From: Pseudoscleropodium purum
Lineage: Eukaryota; Streptophyta; Bryopsida; Hypnales; Brachytheciaceae
Assembly (NCBI GenBank): GCA_963969395.1
Contig: OZ017802.1
Coordinates: forward strand, 8,682,501 to 8,746,500
Length of the DNA stretch: 64,000 nucleotides
Direction: 5' to 3'
Made by a program: the position numbers and the translations under genes. The notes under the pieces were generated by a model. It was given only the letters and a program-made list of their open reading frames with translations, had not been told where the DNA came from and did not search any database. Positions within the stretch are counted from its first letter, which is position 1. Every line of letters begins with the position of its first letter. Of this stretch, positions 46,900-57,875 are shown piece by piece.

Positions 46900-48660
46900 A
46901 AATTATAGAGGTTTTGGCAAATCATGGTTACCAAAGCAAAATTTGGTCATTGACCTTCTACATTGGGCTACATTTAGAGTACATGCTTTCAAAATGACCC
47001 TTCTTTGTTTTAAATTTGTGTTTCATGTCTTTTAGAGAAGCTCAAAATCCATCTTTCAAGGCTAATTTTTGACAAAATATGAAAGATAGGGAATACGATT
47101 TTGTTATGGGGGGATCTCTTTGAAAGCAAGCAAAATTTGAATTTCTCCCCTAATAATAACCAACTTTGATCCCCCCTTAATATTTTAGAAAAGTTTACAT
47201 ATTTTAAGAAGAATTACAAATGAATAGGTGAAGAATATTAGTGAAAATTTGATTTCCAATAGAAATTTGATGCTTTCCAAATTGCAATATTTGTATGAAA
47301 ATTTCTATGGCTTAGGTCTCCCAATCCAAAAATGGGACTCCAAACCCTTTAATTAAGTGTTATTGATAGTGTGGAGATCAATGGAGCCTTGGTTAATTTA
47401 TAATGACTATATATAAATAAATATACACAATGTCTAGTTGACACATCTTCGGAAATGGGCTCCATAGAGGTTATGTCAGACTGGAGAGAATTAAACATTT
47501 TTTTATTATTCTATAAACGACTTTCTACAGGATAATATAAAAGCTTGTAGTTATACTCAAATCCTATCAATGGATATGCTAGCCTTTTTTTTTAATATTG
47601 GACCAAAAAGAAATGAATATTTGAAAGTTTATTGATCTAGAGCACTCTGCACTGCAATAATGCCTTCAAGGAAACAGGTGGTGGGCTAAAGTCACATTCT
47701 CATCAATCTGTGATATAAATTGTTGATCACCCAGACTTCAATCTAAAGAATTAAAAAATCCTAGGAGAGTGATTATCATGATATTGCAAACTTGGTTTGA
47801 AAGGCCCCACTTTAGTAAGGATATAGGAAAAGCATGATTGTTCAACAATTATTTTTTTGTTAACAGATGCATTTACAATGTAGTCAATTTTCAATGATAT
47901 CAAACAAATAATTGATTTCCAAATTAAAAGAAGGCCACACAATTTGTTTCCAACCACAAGCCAAAAGCTCAACCTACTCTCATGGTTTTCTATTAAAGTT
48001 TAAGGCCATATGGAAGGGAACCCATTCCTAACCAACACTTCATTTTGGCAATGTAGACTATTCTCTTTCCGTGTAGAAGACACGAACAATGATTAATTAT
48101 GGCATGGTTCCCAATGCCATTGTGTTGCATTATGATTGGCTAACAAGATTCTCAATATTGCAACCACATTTGGTAGATTTTGCAACTAGCCCTTGGTTGG
48201 AAAGAAGAAGGTCTATATCACTAGTGCAAGAGAAGTCCATCTTCTACTAAAAAATTCATAATAATTATGTATCATAGAATTTAAAAATAAATAAATTATG
48301 CATACCTTCCACTACCTATTTCTATATATGTGAAAATTTGTCTCATTAGAAATTCCACCCTACCAATACTAGAAACTACTTAAGTGATTATGAATAGGTT
48401 GTCTCCTTTAGTAACCTTCCATTACTATTTTATTTTATTTTCCAAACTTCTAATTGCAACTTTTCTATTTTCCTTTATTCCTTTTTATTCTGTTTCTTTG
48501 AATTTGCATGCTAGGAAAAAAAATTCAAACTAAAAGAATTTGTGTGAAGCCTTACCCAAATTATTTGAATAACTGGATCCAATAGTCCTCCTCGATCCTC
48601 ACATTCAATCTCTTATACTGGTATACCCAAAGTTAACAATAATCCGTTTCAGTTGTTCCA
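46900..48660. repeat. Segmental duplication, unit 2
   Basis: Same orientation as unit 1. It carries its own ~400-bp insertion (48011-48410) absent from unit 1. Divergence between the units, with many substitutions and short gaps, indicates an old duplication. Confidence 0.75.
48011..48410. mobile_element. ~400-bp MITE-like insertion in duplication unit 2
   Basis: Unit 1 reads straight from CCCATA into GTAACC at the corresponding point (near 46392), whereas here 400 bp intervene. The ends GGAAGGGAACCCATTCC and, on the complement, AAAGGAGACAACCTATTC form an imperfect inverted repeat, and TA flanks both sides. A diverged relative lies at 7860-8260. Non-coding. Confidence 0.6.
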
Positions 48661-48706
48661 AAAAAAGGAAACAAAAAGGAAACAAAAAGGAAACAAAAGG
48701 AAACAA
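48661..48706. repeat. (GGAAACAAAAA)n short tandem repeat
   Basis: Four units of ten or eleven bases in succession. Confidence 0.85.
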
Positions 48707-49425
48707 TAATAAGATAGTAAAGAAGAGATGAGGAAAGTTACCACTAAGGTAACCAAATTCCTCGATGAGCTTTGAAGGTGGCACACGAGCAGGTCCACCT
48801 TGAAGTCTGGTTTACCGTATTGATCACTTGGAAACTTACTAATCAGTAGACGTCATTAAGTTTATTATTCCAGGCTTCCCTTATGCCGGTTGGTCGGTCG
48901 GTCCGTACTTGAGGGCTGAAATCCAAGTATGTGTGCATGTGTGGACCGACGACCATCATGTATTAATCCACCCGGGAGGAAGGGCCCTCAAGGCTTTTTA
49001 AGATTTGGGTGGATGTTCTGCAGGGCATGCACGATGATAACTTCTTAATAATAACGTACTTACCTTACGGGTGTGTGTTGGGTTGGGTCCGGAATATTCC
49101 ACCTCTACTACTGTAATAATCAAATGAAATGAACTTCAAATTATCTCAACTCGCGTACCCTACAGTCCTCCCCGCTCGCCTGCAGACAGTGCTCCCCCCA
49201 TTAGTAAGCCAAGGTCTTATTATGGCTTACTAATGGAAGTCATTATACTGGCCTACTAATTAGCGTACCTTTCGTCCAATTAAATTTTTTTTCCTTAAAC
49301 AAATGAAATGAACTTTTGTCCAATTTTGAATTGCTTGTCTTTTGTTTGAGAGGTTATTTTATCCATCACATAGTCACATAGTCACATAGTATTATTAACT
49401 TACTGGTGAGGTAGCATTTGTGTTA
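48707..49425. other. GC-richer intergenic DNA
   Basis: It contains GGTCGGTCGGTCCG near 48891 and CACATAGT repeated three times at about 49367-49390. No gene is recognised. Confidence 0.45.
49198..49236. repeat. Perfect hairpin, 13-bp stem
   Basis: CCATTAGTAAGCC at 49198-49210 is exactly complementary to GGCTTACTAATGG at 49224-49236, with a 13-base loop. No T-run follows and no gene ends here, so there is no reason to call it a terminator. Confidence 0.75.
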
Positions 49426-49700
49426 CTCCCTCTGTCCTGGAATGATAGTTCACTTTGAATGTCATGTTTGTTTAAAGGTTGTTTTGAGTAGGCCAAAAAA
49501 ACACACTTCCTTGTGGCTAATTTTATTTAAGTTGCAATGAACACACACAAAGTTCTTCATTGATCATTCTGCTGATATAAAATTTGGAACCCTTTTTTTT
49601 CAATTCTATTTTACACAATACAGTCAACGGAATTGACTGAAAAAAAATAACTAACAAGTAAAAAAATGGTGGACAATCATTTCTGGATGGACAGAGGGAG
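49426..49700. mobile_element. Stowaway-type MITE (275 bp)
   Basis: The left end CTCCCTCTGTCCTGGAATGA and the right end on the complement, CTCCCTCTGTCCATCCAGAA, both start with the Stowaway core CTCCCTCYGTCC. TA precedes the left end as expected for this Tc1/mariner-related group; the right flank is TC, probably a mutated duplicate. Non-coding and AT-rich inside. It is related by its ends to the element in intron 2 of the phosphatase gene. Confidence 0.88.
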
Positions 49701-50017
49701 TCAATTCTTCGGGGTGCCAATGAGAGGTTCATGTTCTGTCAAATATTTTTTTATCCTGCCTTGCAGTAAAGGTTCAGTTACCCTTTATTTGTGTAAATTT
49801 TTTTTTTTTTAAATTTTTAAATCTTAATCTGAAAATCTTTCTAGTCAAAGATGAACTCGTATGGAGTAATGGTTCTAGTGGAGATGTGGAAGTCCTGGTC
49901 CTGTACTTGTACATGGGTGCATGTCTTCCCCTGCAGTACAGTACAGTACTGTATTGTACGGTGCAGAGCAGAGCACAGCAGAGAGTCGCTTCCATGGAAG
50001 ATCTAGCCAATCTGACT

Positions 50018-50036
50018 GGGGGGGGGGGGGGGGGGG
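50018..50036 (+). repeat. Homopolymer of 19 G
   Basis: Nineteen consecutive G. Length variation between individuals and sequencing error are both likely here. Confidence 0.8.
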
Positions 50037-50065
50037 ATTTCGGCTGAGGACTTCAGTTCAGTTCT

Positions 50066-50132
50066 CCTGTTTTTTTTGTTTTTTTTTCTCTTTTTGAAAA
50101 AACGGTGTGCATTAAAAAAACAAAAAAACAGG
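50066..50132. repeat. A/T-rich inverted repeat (hairpin)
   Basis: CCTG followed by two T-runs split by G (50066-50087) is mirrored by two A-runs split by C and then CAGG (50114-50132). Stem of about 19 bp, loop of about 26 bases. Confidence 0.65.
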
Positions 50133-51087
50133 GGTCTGTTTTTTGGTTTTACACAAGCAAAGAAAAGCTTTACTGCGAGGAGAAAAAGAAAACAAGAGCC
50201 TGGGTTAGCAAGTGACCAGACCAAAAAGACAACAAACATTCAGTTCAATTCCACTTGGGTCAATTTGGGGAGCAAGCCAAAGCCAAGCCATTTATGAAAA
50301 ATTGATTGGAAATGAAAAACATTTCGGAGGAGAGCATTTCGGATGGAAAATGTAAAAGTGTAGGAGCACTAGAAAAGCTGTGGAGAGATTTTTGGGTACA
50401 AGAGCCAAATCTGTTGAGGTCAAATTTTATAGGAGTGTGTGAGAATTTTTTTAAATAGACATTGGATGGAGTCATGGTTACACTACTTGCTAATGAATTC
50501 AACTAAATGGTGTAATTGTACGTGTATATTAAGTGTATAAAGCAATTGTTACCAAGAATAGGGAATTAGATTATCTCCCTAACAATTTTCTCCCACCTTG
50601 CACAACTTGGTGCATAGTTGGCCGTAATAGGTTGAAAGGAACTCTAAAACTAACATGATTTTATGCAACTCAAAAATTTGCAAGTGATTTGGACCTACCT
50701 TCCACATTCTACACTTCGGTAAAGTGACAATATATGTGGAATTGTACTATTTTTGCTTAATCTATGAGCATAACTTTTTCAATGTAAATTGCACAACAAA
50801 GTCCAAGAAAATTATAAACTCTATGCAAAGTCTCCATTGATCATTTATGAGTTCACCAACAAAATCAAGTCAATTGGAACTTTCTTTGTATCCTAAAATT
50901 CACATTAGAATACATACTACAAGGTGATGGAGGCAAATGTTTTCAGCATCCTCAAGGGTTTATGTTTGTAAAACCATTAGGGTTATGAAATAGTTCAAAT
51001 GTGCTAATGGTGATCATTTGCTTCACTCAGGGCTAGAACCCCATTGGTTTTACAACAGTCTATTTTAGACAAAGAGAATTGATACCT

Positions 51088-51512
51088 GTGAAAATAAGCT
51101 TGTTACTGTTGTAGCCACTTTGATTTTTCTTGCTACAGTAGGCCAAGGAGGATTGACCCCTCTATTGTCCCACCAAAGGACATATGTCAAAATTGTCCCC
51201 TATTTTGTACTGCCTTGAATTTTGTATTTCATCACTGTCCGGCATGAATTTGGGGTCTCTGATTGCAAATATGAATTCAGAATTTGCAAATTTTATCATA
51301 TGTGACAAATAAAAAACTTCAGTGTTTTCTACAAGGGTAAAACACGGGGCAATAAGTAGAGGGGTCAATCCTCCCTGGCCGTGCTTGACTCCAATTCACC
51401 AAAGTCACACCATTTACTGAGAGTGTGAAAATCAGCCTGCTACTGTAGCCACTCTGATTTTTCCTGCTACAGTAGTGCTTGACTCCAATTCCACCCAAGT
51501 CACTCTATTTGT
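51088..51512. repeat. Tandem ~90-bp duplication, one copy split by a MITE
   Basis: The block with TACTG.TGTAGCCACT.TGA, CTGCTACAGTA and GTGCTTGACTCCAATTC is continuous at 51426-51512 but divided around 51141-51380 in the first copy. This provides both an occupied and an unoccupied version of the same site. Confidence 0.8.
51141..51380. mobile_element. MITE with GGCC-type ~30-bp inverted termini (240 bp)
   Basis: The left end GGCCAAGGAGGATTGACC and the right end on the complement, GGCCAGGGAGGATTGACC, continue as an inverted repeat for about 30 bp. The flanks are GTA on the left and GTG on the right. Termini starting GG with a 3-bp duplication would fit PIF/Harbinger-like MITEs, although those usually target TTA or TAA, so superfamily assignment is open. 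The interior is non-coding. Confidence 0.78.
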
Positions 51513-52326
51513 ATTATATTATACATAATTGTACTCAAGATCACAGGCAATCACAACAGTTAATTCTCAAAGGTGACATAATAACATAAGGTAAGCAGGG
51601 TAGCAGCACTTGTCAGAATTGTGCAGCACCCTAGGCAAAAATACCAATATTTTAGCTACCAATTGTATATGAAATCATGAAATTGATGTAAAAACTCTCA
51701 AGGCACTGATTTGTAGTGGAAACTACAGGTATCTTGGTACGCTCACCTACAGATTTCACCTTCCGACTTTGAGCTTGTCCCACAACATTGCACACTCCGG
51801 GGTAAGATACTTCCACTTTACTTTACATTACATATACTCACTCCGAATGCTGGAGAAAAGAAATTTTGAATTTCCAATATGAACCCATATTGCGGATATT
51901 GTGATCAATATAGAATTCCTTTTTGTATGTTCGAGAAGGCCAACTACCATTCAAGACAAATTATTATAATTAAAAAAAAATCCAACGCAACGAACAGTGA
52001 GTCAGAGGAAGCAAAGTCAAGTGGGCTGGTGTAACATAATTTGAACCCCAAGCAGACCACTCTGCCAGTTGTTGTTTTCCTAGGGAAAAGCTCACTGCAA
52101 TGCAATGCAAAATGTACATAACTTACAGTACGTAAAACATAAGGTACAAAACCATGTTCCTTTGGCCTCACGGTTTGCAGACCTCGCCATGTCGACAATC
52201 AATAGGGATCCATAACCTCTGAAATCGGTATCTATACACAATTATCAAAGAATTCTACATTCGAAACCTCGCAGCAGCAGCAGCAGCAGCCGCCCAATTG
52301 TTCTTCACGAGGGAGGCCGGGCTAAT
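51513..52326. other. 3' flank of the phosphatase gene
   Basis: The gene is on the minus strand, so its 3' untranslated region lies just below 52327. A GCA/CAG microsatellite at about 52270-52290 falls within that presumed trailer. No other gene is seen. Confidence 0.45.
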
Positions 52327-55300
52327 CTAATCCAAGTAATGCACACCATCCACGTGCAGGTGAGCCGTTCTGTTGAGACTGGAAAGCATGGGTTCACCCC
52401 GTTTGTTCACGGTGAACGTGGAGATTCCTGCGTTGTGCACATCGACTCCTCGGAACCTGCCACAGCAAAATTTTAGGCATGCTTCCAAAGCGCGAGAGAG
52501 ATAAACATTCTTGAACCACCCAGAGTATCTGCCCTTTTACGGCCGTGCGACTGTTTTCAATTGGGAGCTTGGTTGAAGTGATCTACCTAAACCCTACAAC
52601 CATGAATGGCACCTTGCCATTCGTGAATTGGTGCTTTCTACATTGGTAATTTTAGGGTAACCCTAAAACTTGGGGTTTAATCTAAACGATAATCACAGCA
52701 TTTGCAGAACATTCTTGGACTCGCAATGCTTTCTATTTCAAAATTCAAGCAGTACAGCAGGAGAAGAGAGTGAAAAAACGTGAGGTCAATAGTGTCCGGA
52801 GGTACTGAAAAGACATATTATTATATGTACGACACATTGTAGAAGGAAGATTCAAGAATATTGTGAGAGAATTTGTGTGCTAAGAAAGGGATAGCTTGGT
52901 CGTGTGAACCCATCTGCTGGACCCATTGAGAGCATGAAAATCTATGAGCAAAGCAAAGGAGATCCTCTTTCATTATCTGAAACTGTATATGAACTTCCAT
53001 CTACGGAACATGAGAAGAGTCCAAAAAGATCCTTCTGGGAAATTGTGACAAAAACGTGTCAAGAATACGGTATGTGGAGTCCTCTAAGTAGACATACAGG
53101 AAAGACAAGTAAGGCAAGAGGTTCATGAAATCGACCGGGTTCCTTAAAACTGTTCTTCTCTACTTCAAAGATAATGAAATTCCACAGGATCAGCTTTGAA
53201 ATGTTCACTTTGTAAATAGGGGAAGTTAAAGGAATCATCTCGGTTTAGGGACTTTCTTTTCCTTAACAAGAGAGTTACAGTTGTTTTGTTTCCACCCGAG
53301 TGATGACCTAAAATGTTATGCAGTTTCAGTGAAATCCAATTTGGAGTGGCGAAGATCAATAGTACCTGTCTGGGCCGAGGCCCAAGGCTGTACAAAGCAT
53401 GGCTCGCAGGATGGACTTGTGTGTTACCACCAATAATCTCTCACCCTGAAAAGCCACCGAAAAACATTCGATTCAAATTCTGCCCAACATATTACAGGTT
53501 TCCGTTCCATATTGCAGTTCCCTCTCATAGATGAATTCTCTTGTAGATGAGTCCTTCTAAGTTCCCTAACGACTACAGTAGTGGAAATTGTGTTGTGATT
53601 TAGCTAGAGAGTCCTCTCAACTTGACTGGAATTCGTCAGTGATGATGTATACACAAACTTTGTCAGAAACAAGGGAAACGAACTTCAACGTAGAAATCTC
53701 AGAGTTTGCTTAGAGTGTCAACAGGTAGAATGTCTTACAGGAGTCGAGAGAATTTCTTCCCATGCCAACTTGGCTTTGGCCCACAGCTCCACCACAGGAT
53801 ACACGCCGTCTACTTGAAAATTCAGGGGGTCTTCCCTCCATGACCTGAAAAGCTCGGGATACTGTTTCTTCGCTTCAGCTGTATGCAAGACGAACCCGCA
53901 GTTAACAAGACCAATCAATCAAAAATCTAATGCACTCACCTTTCAGGACCGATGAAACATTCACACCGAGTGCCTTAGTATAGATTGCGACAAATTATGT
54001 TTCTTAAATTGAACTATTCAATAGATCAGAAACAAGGGTTTTCGACGTCACTTGTTGGTAAACACATACAGAAAACGTCATAGTTCAAACATTTGAAGAT
54101 GGGAACATTAGCAAAATTGCCACTAACGACCCCAAAGGTTGGAAAAACCTCTCTAATTGCACTGTCAAATGGGCTCCTGTCACGTGTGTTCACAACTTGA
54201 CGTGGCAATTGTCCAATCAGATGTGTACACAATATGACATATTTGCAGCATATTCTGGAAATATGAAAATGCAGTGTGTATAATTAGAGAAGGGTGAGTA
54301 TAATCAGCTGCACCTAAAGGGCAAAGATGGCCTTACTATTCAGCATGCCCTCCAGAAAGAGAAGGTTGGCTTCTCGTAATGTGTCTAGGTACTCAATAGA
54401 GTCCTCCCTCCCTTCCCATATCAACTCTGCGCTTGTCTGGTAACAAAGAAATTGGCTCCCATTCAAAAAGATGCACAATTGATTTGATTCCACAGAATCC
54501 GAAAGAGCACAAAGAATAAAAACTCCGACCCAAAACTGACTGGTACACTAGCATCTGAGCCTGCATTCACTACATTTTTCCGTGCAATTACTGTGGGAGG
54601 AGGTATCAGAGATGTCCAACTATTACCGTGGGTTGGAATATCCTCGGAGACTGAAGATCTCTTCACAAATATGAAAACCTCGACGTAATGTGAACCACAA
54701 TCTTTAGATGTATTGTGGTCCATAGTAATTGCACGAAAATGTGTAGTTTGCATTGTCTTTTTTAGAACACAGCAGGGGCTCGAATATTTATACCAAAATA
54801 TTCTTCAACTTTTGTCACTAAAACTAAAATTAACATACAACTTATGAACACTGACTAAGTTGGAGGATGCTAAAAACGTTCGGGACCTGTTACCAACAGC
54901 AATTCAACACATCGTAGGACTACTTAGCAACGGTGTAAACATGACTTTGAACGAAAATGAAACTGTCTGCCGCTGTCGATGACAATGGTCTAAGACTTTC
55001 CAAGTTGCATACGAAATTCATACACAATGATAAAAAATGAATTTAACAAGTTTGGCCCAAAGACCTTTCCATAGCTCCATAAACTTCCACTCGTACAAAC
55101 ATTTTAATGTTTTAAAGCAAACAGAAATCTCAACCTGACCTAATCTCCAACTTAGAAGACTGGAAGTGACACAATACTAAACACCAAATCCCAGCTGATT
55201 AGTTCGCTACCTCTCAGATCTTCAAGCGTTAACGCACAATATAAAAACAAAACCGCATTCCGTCCTCTTAAGTCGATTCAGGCATCTCATTGACCTCCTA

Positions 55301-57875
55301 GAAAAGGCATTGTAAAATTGGTACCTTGGCTCGGGTGATGGGGCTGGCAAAGCATTTATCAAATTTGAGCAGAGAAAGAGCCTCCCGAACTCGCACCGCT
55401 TGTATCCTTCCAATGTCTGAGAGAATCGACTTATCTGAGCTTCCCTAGAGCCACAAAAAGAGCATCCAGTCCAGTCAGATGACATGGATACTGTCTCACA
55501 ACGTAAGAGCGAGGTTACGGTGGTATTGGGGCATCTCCACAATTCCATTAGGTCAACGGAATAGTAAACAACCTTCGGTGTTAACAATGAACAAATGATA
55601 TTCCTTCATATTGACGCCCGACTAACTGAACAATTGCCGTAAAGTTGGACAACTTTTGTTTGGTTCAAAGGTTTCAAAATGTAATGTTGGTCCAGTTGGG
55701 CTCTTCCAGCTTCCAACAATGGAAGCTTCATCTTCTTCTCATTTGGAAATTGAGAAAATGGGATTTCCATCGACAATTTCTGGTTCAACTGGCAATGATT
55801 TGTACAATTGTAATGAACTTCAATTTATCCATGGCGAAGTTATCAAAGAAAAAACTGTTACTTGTGGGCAATCAAAACATTGCCATTTTAATTGAATTGC
55901 CATCAATAATATAGGCGGATGGTGATGCAATCCCCTCCCAAGGGAGATACCCTTACAATGCAAGTGGATGAGAGTAGTACATCAAAGTACTTCCTCAAAT
56001 TAGATGAACAAATCACAACGAATGCTTATGCATCTCATTTCTGGCAATCAAAACATTGCCAATTCAACAAATCTTGTCTTCATAAATGTCGATGGCACTG
56101 CCTTCTAGCTAGCGAGATGCCCTTGCAATTGCGAATGAGTGGGAGAAGTAGCCAAAAGTTATTGAGGGGGAGCACAAATTAAATACTATGGATGATTTTG
56201 CGCCTGTGCATAATATTCTTGCATGGGAAGGCAGGGGGGTCCTTCTACAGTATCACTGTAACAAGAATACATTCATGTTACAGTGACCCACAATCCATGG
56301 ACAAGCTTGCATTCCATCAAGATGTTCTGCAGCGAAAGGAGCCTTGATTCATGGAAAGCCAACTGAAGGGATCCCTGCCTTGTAATTCAAGAACGTTACT
56401 CCCTCTGCCCGCAGTTTTGTTGAAAGCTTTTTATACCCATTTCTTTTCATTGATCAGATTGTGAAAAACATAATTCCAAAAAGTTTCAAATTGTGTATCC
56501 CCAGAATCAATGAAGAACATTGCATGTGATGATTGCACCCTAAATAAAATAAAATTGGACACAAGAAAGCTCCATATGACCTCAAAACAAACTTAAAAGA
56601 AAAATGAGGTCCAAAGTGAACCCTGAATTCGGGACGGAGGGAGTATGTGCTATTCTAAACTTGGATATTGCTGTTTCATTGTGAGAATTTCGCGCTACAG
56701 TGATGAGACTCCAACTCAGGCCCAGAAAATCAAGTCAGAGTAGAAGGAAGAGAAGCCTGGTGAACTTACTTGCACGCGTCCTTCGGCGTTCCAGGAGCTG
56801 AGTCCATGGCGGACGAGCACTACGGTCTTCGCATTCTCCATAGGCCGCGGCGTCAGCGGCGCCGTGGCGCGTCGGAAATCCGTGGCGCCCCCCGTGAACG
56901 GACGCTCACGCTCGGCCACCAAGGTGCCGCCATTGGTACCATTCTTCCCTGCAGCAGCGCCATTTCCATTCACTCCGACAGTCGTCCCTGCACGCCCACA
57001 TCGCCATCACCATAATTTCAGTGCATCTTTCCAACAATTCACAGCAATAGCGATGATTAACCAACACACGCGGAATGTAATTGGTCTGTTCACCATACAG
57101 TATAAGGGAGAGGTCCCATTCATTCCCCCATACAGATAAGTGAACTTTGAGTGAGCCTTTCCCTATAACAATCGAGAATGAAACTGGTGCCATGTCAAAT
57201 TTAGCCCTCTGGTTCGTTTGTTTGAGCTCCAAATCCATTGCCAAAATGAAATGTCAATAGATGAAGGGTTTTCCCACGAAGCACAAATTGTATGGTTTAC
57301 CTGTATTTTTCAGTGGAACCTCTAATGACCTGTATACTGAATGGTAATGGAGCCTCGACTTGACATCGAGCCTTTCCTTAGTAAGTTACACCACTCTAGA
57401 ACCTTGCGCCATCTGAAATTTGGCCCACCTACCTTCGACCTATCTTCGTTTGAGCTAAAAACCAATTGCAAAAAATGAATATCAATTGATGAAGTGTTTT
57501 TTCCTACTAAGCCCAAATCATATGGTTTCACCTGTCTGGTCAATGGAACCTCTACTGAACTGTATGGTTCATGGAGCCTCTCCTTTCCATTGGACCCTAG
57601 CAACGGATGGCTTCCTTACCGAAGCTTATTACTTCGCTGTTGCCGTCCGCGTCCGCTCTCACGTCCACCACCCGCACGGAGCTCACACCGCCAGAAGCCG
57701 GTCTCTCACTGCAGCAGGAGCTTCCCGTGCGAGATCGGAGACTCACCCCCCACACCGTCGAGGCGAATTTCGGACTCGTCTTGCTCACCACCGAGGAGTG
57801 CGCCACCGTGGTCACTCTCGTCGGCGCACTGGGCATCGCGACTGGCGCCAGAGGCGCTGCAGTCATGGACACCAT
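52327..57875 (-). CDS. Plastid histidine phosphatase, phosphoglycerate-mutase family (CA1P-like), seven exons
   Basis: Exons, in transcript order: 57620-57875, 56770-56987, 55325-55444, 54337-54436, 53739-53878, 53366-53445, 52327-52456. All introns are GT-AG and the phases join exactly, giving 347 residues. Residues 1-85 are rich in Ser, Ala, Thr and Arg and poor in acids, like a chloroplast transit peptide; an in-frame stop precedes the ATG. Residues 86-134 are a Gly/Asn/Ala-rich linker. The catalytic domain starts at VVLVRHG: R145 and H146 (phospho-acceptor), R196 in SPITRA, E220 in LREANL, H287 in VVTHKS. All key residues of the superfamily are present, so the enzyme should be an active phosphomonoesterase or mutase. 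Best match by memory is 2-carboxy-D-arabinitol-1-phosphatase, which removes a tight-binding Rubisco inhibitor from the stroma; the substrate is inferred, and related plastid phosphatases with other substrates exist. Exon 7 ends NKRGEPMLSSLNRTAHLHV then a short tail. An upstream 5'-UTR intron (donor 58202, acceptor 57925) is possible. Confidence 0.9.
56399..56643. mobile_element. Stowaway MITE in intron 2 of the phosphatase gene (245 bp)
   Basis: The left end is CTCCCTCTGCCCGCAG. The right end on the complement is CTCCCTCCGTCCCGAATTC. A TA target duplication (56397-56398 and 56644-56645) is intact on both sides. The element sits within intron 2, more than 100 bp from either splice site, so it need not disturb splicing. 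Confidence 0.92.
57115..57600. repeat. Degenerate tandem duplication (~230-240 bp) in intron 1
   Basis: 57120-57345 and 57350-57600 share, in order, a GAG..AGCCTTTCC block, a CATGTCAAATTT or CATCTGAAATTT block, TTCGTTTGAGCT or TGTTTGAGCTCC, TGAATGAAGG or TTGATGAAGTG, a TATGGTTTACCTGT or TATGGTTTCACCTGT block, and GGAACCTCTA.TGA.CTGTAT. Both copies are intronic on the gene strand. The short overlapping frames here are not coding. Confidence 0.75.

Larger units (their letters stand above)
49701..51087. other. Intergenic DNA with homopolymers and an A/T inverted repeat
   Basis: A T-run sits at 49800-49810, a 19-G run at 50018-50036 and an A/T inverted repeat at 50066-50132. Frames at 49774-50239 (-) are driven by these tracts. 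No gene is recognised. Confidence 0.45.

Noticed and set aside
55645..56182. Plus-strand frames within intron 2
   Set aside because: They contain repeated GGCAATCAAAACATTGCC words but have no family match and overlap in several frames; intronic noise is more likely.
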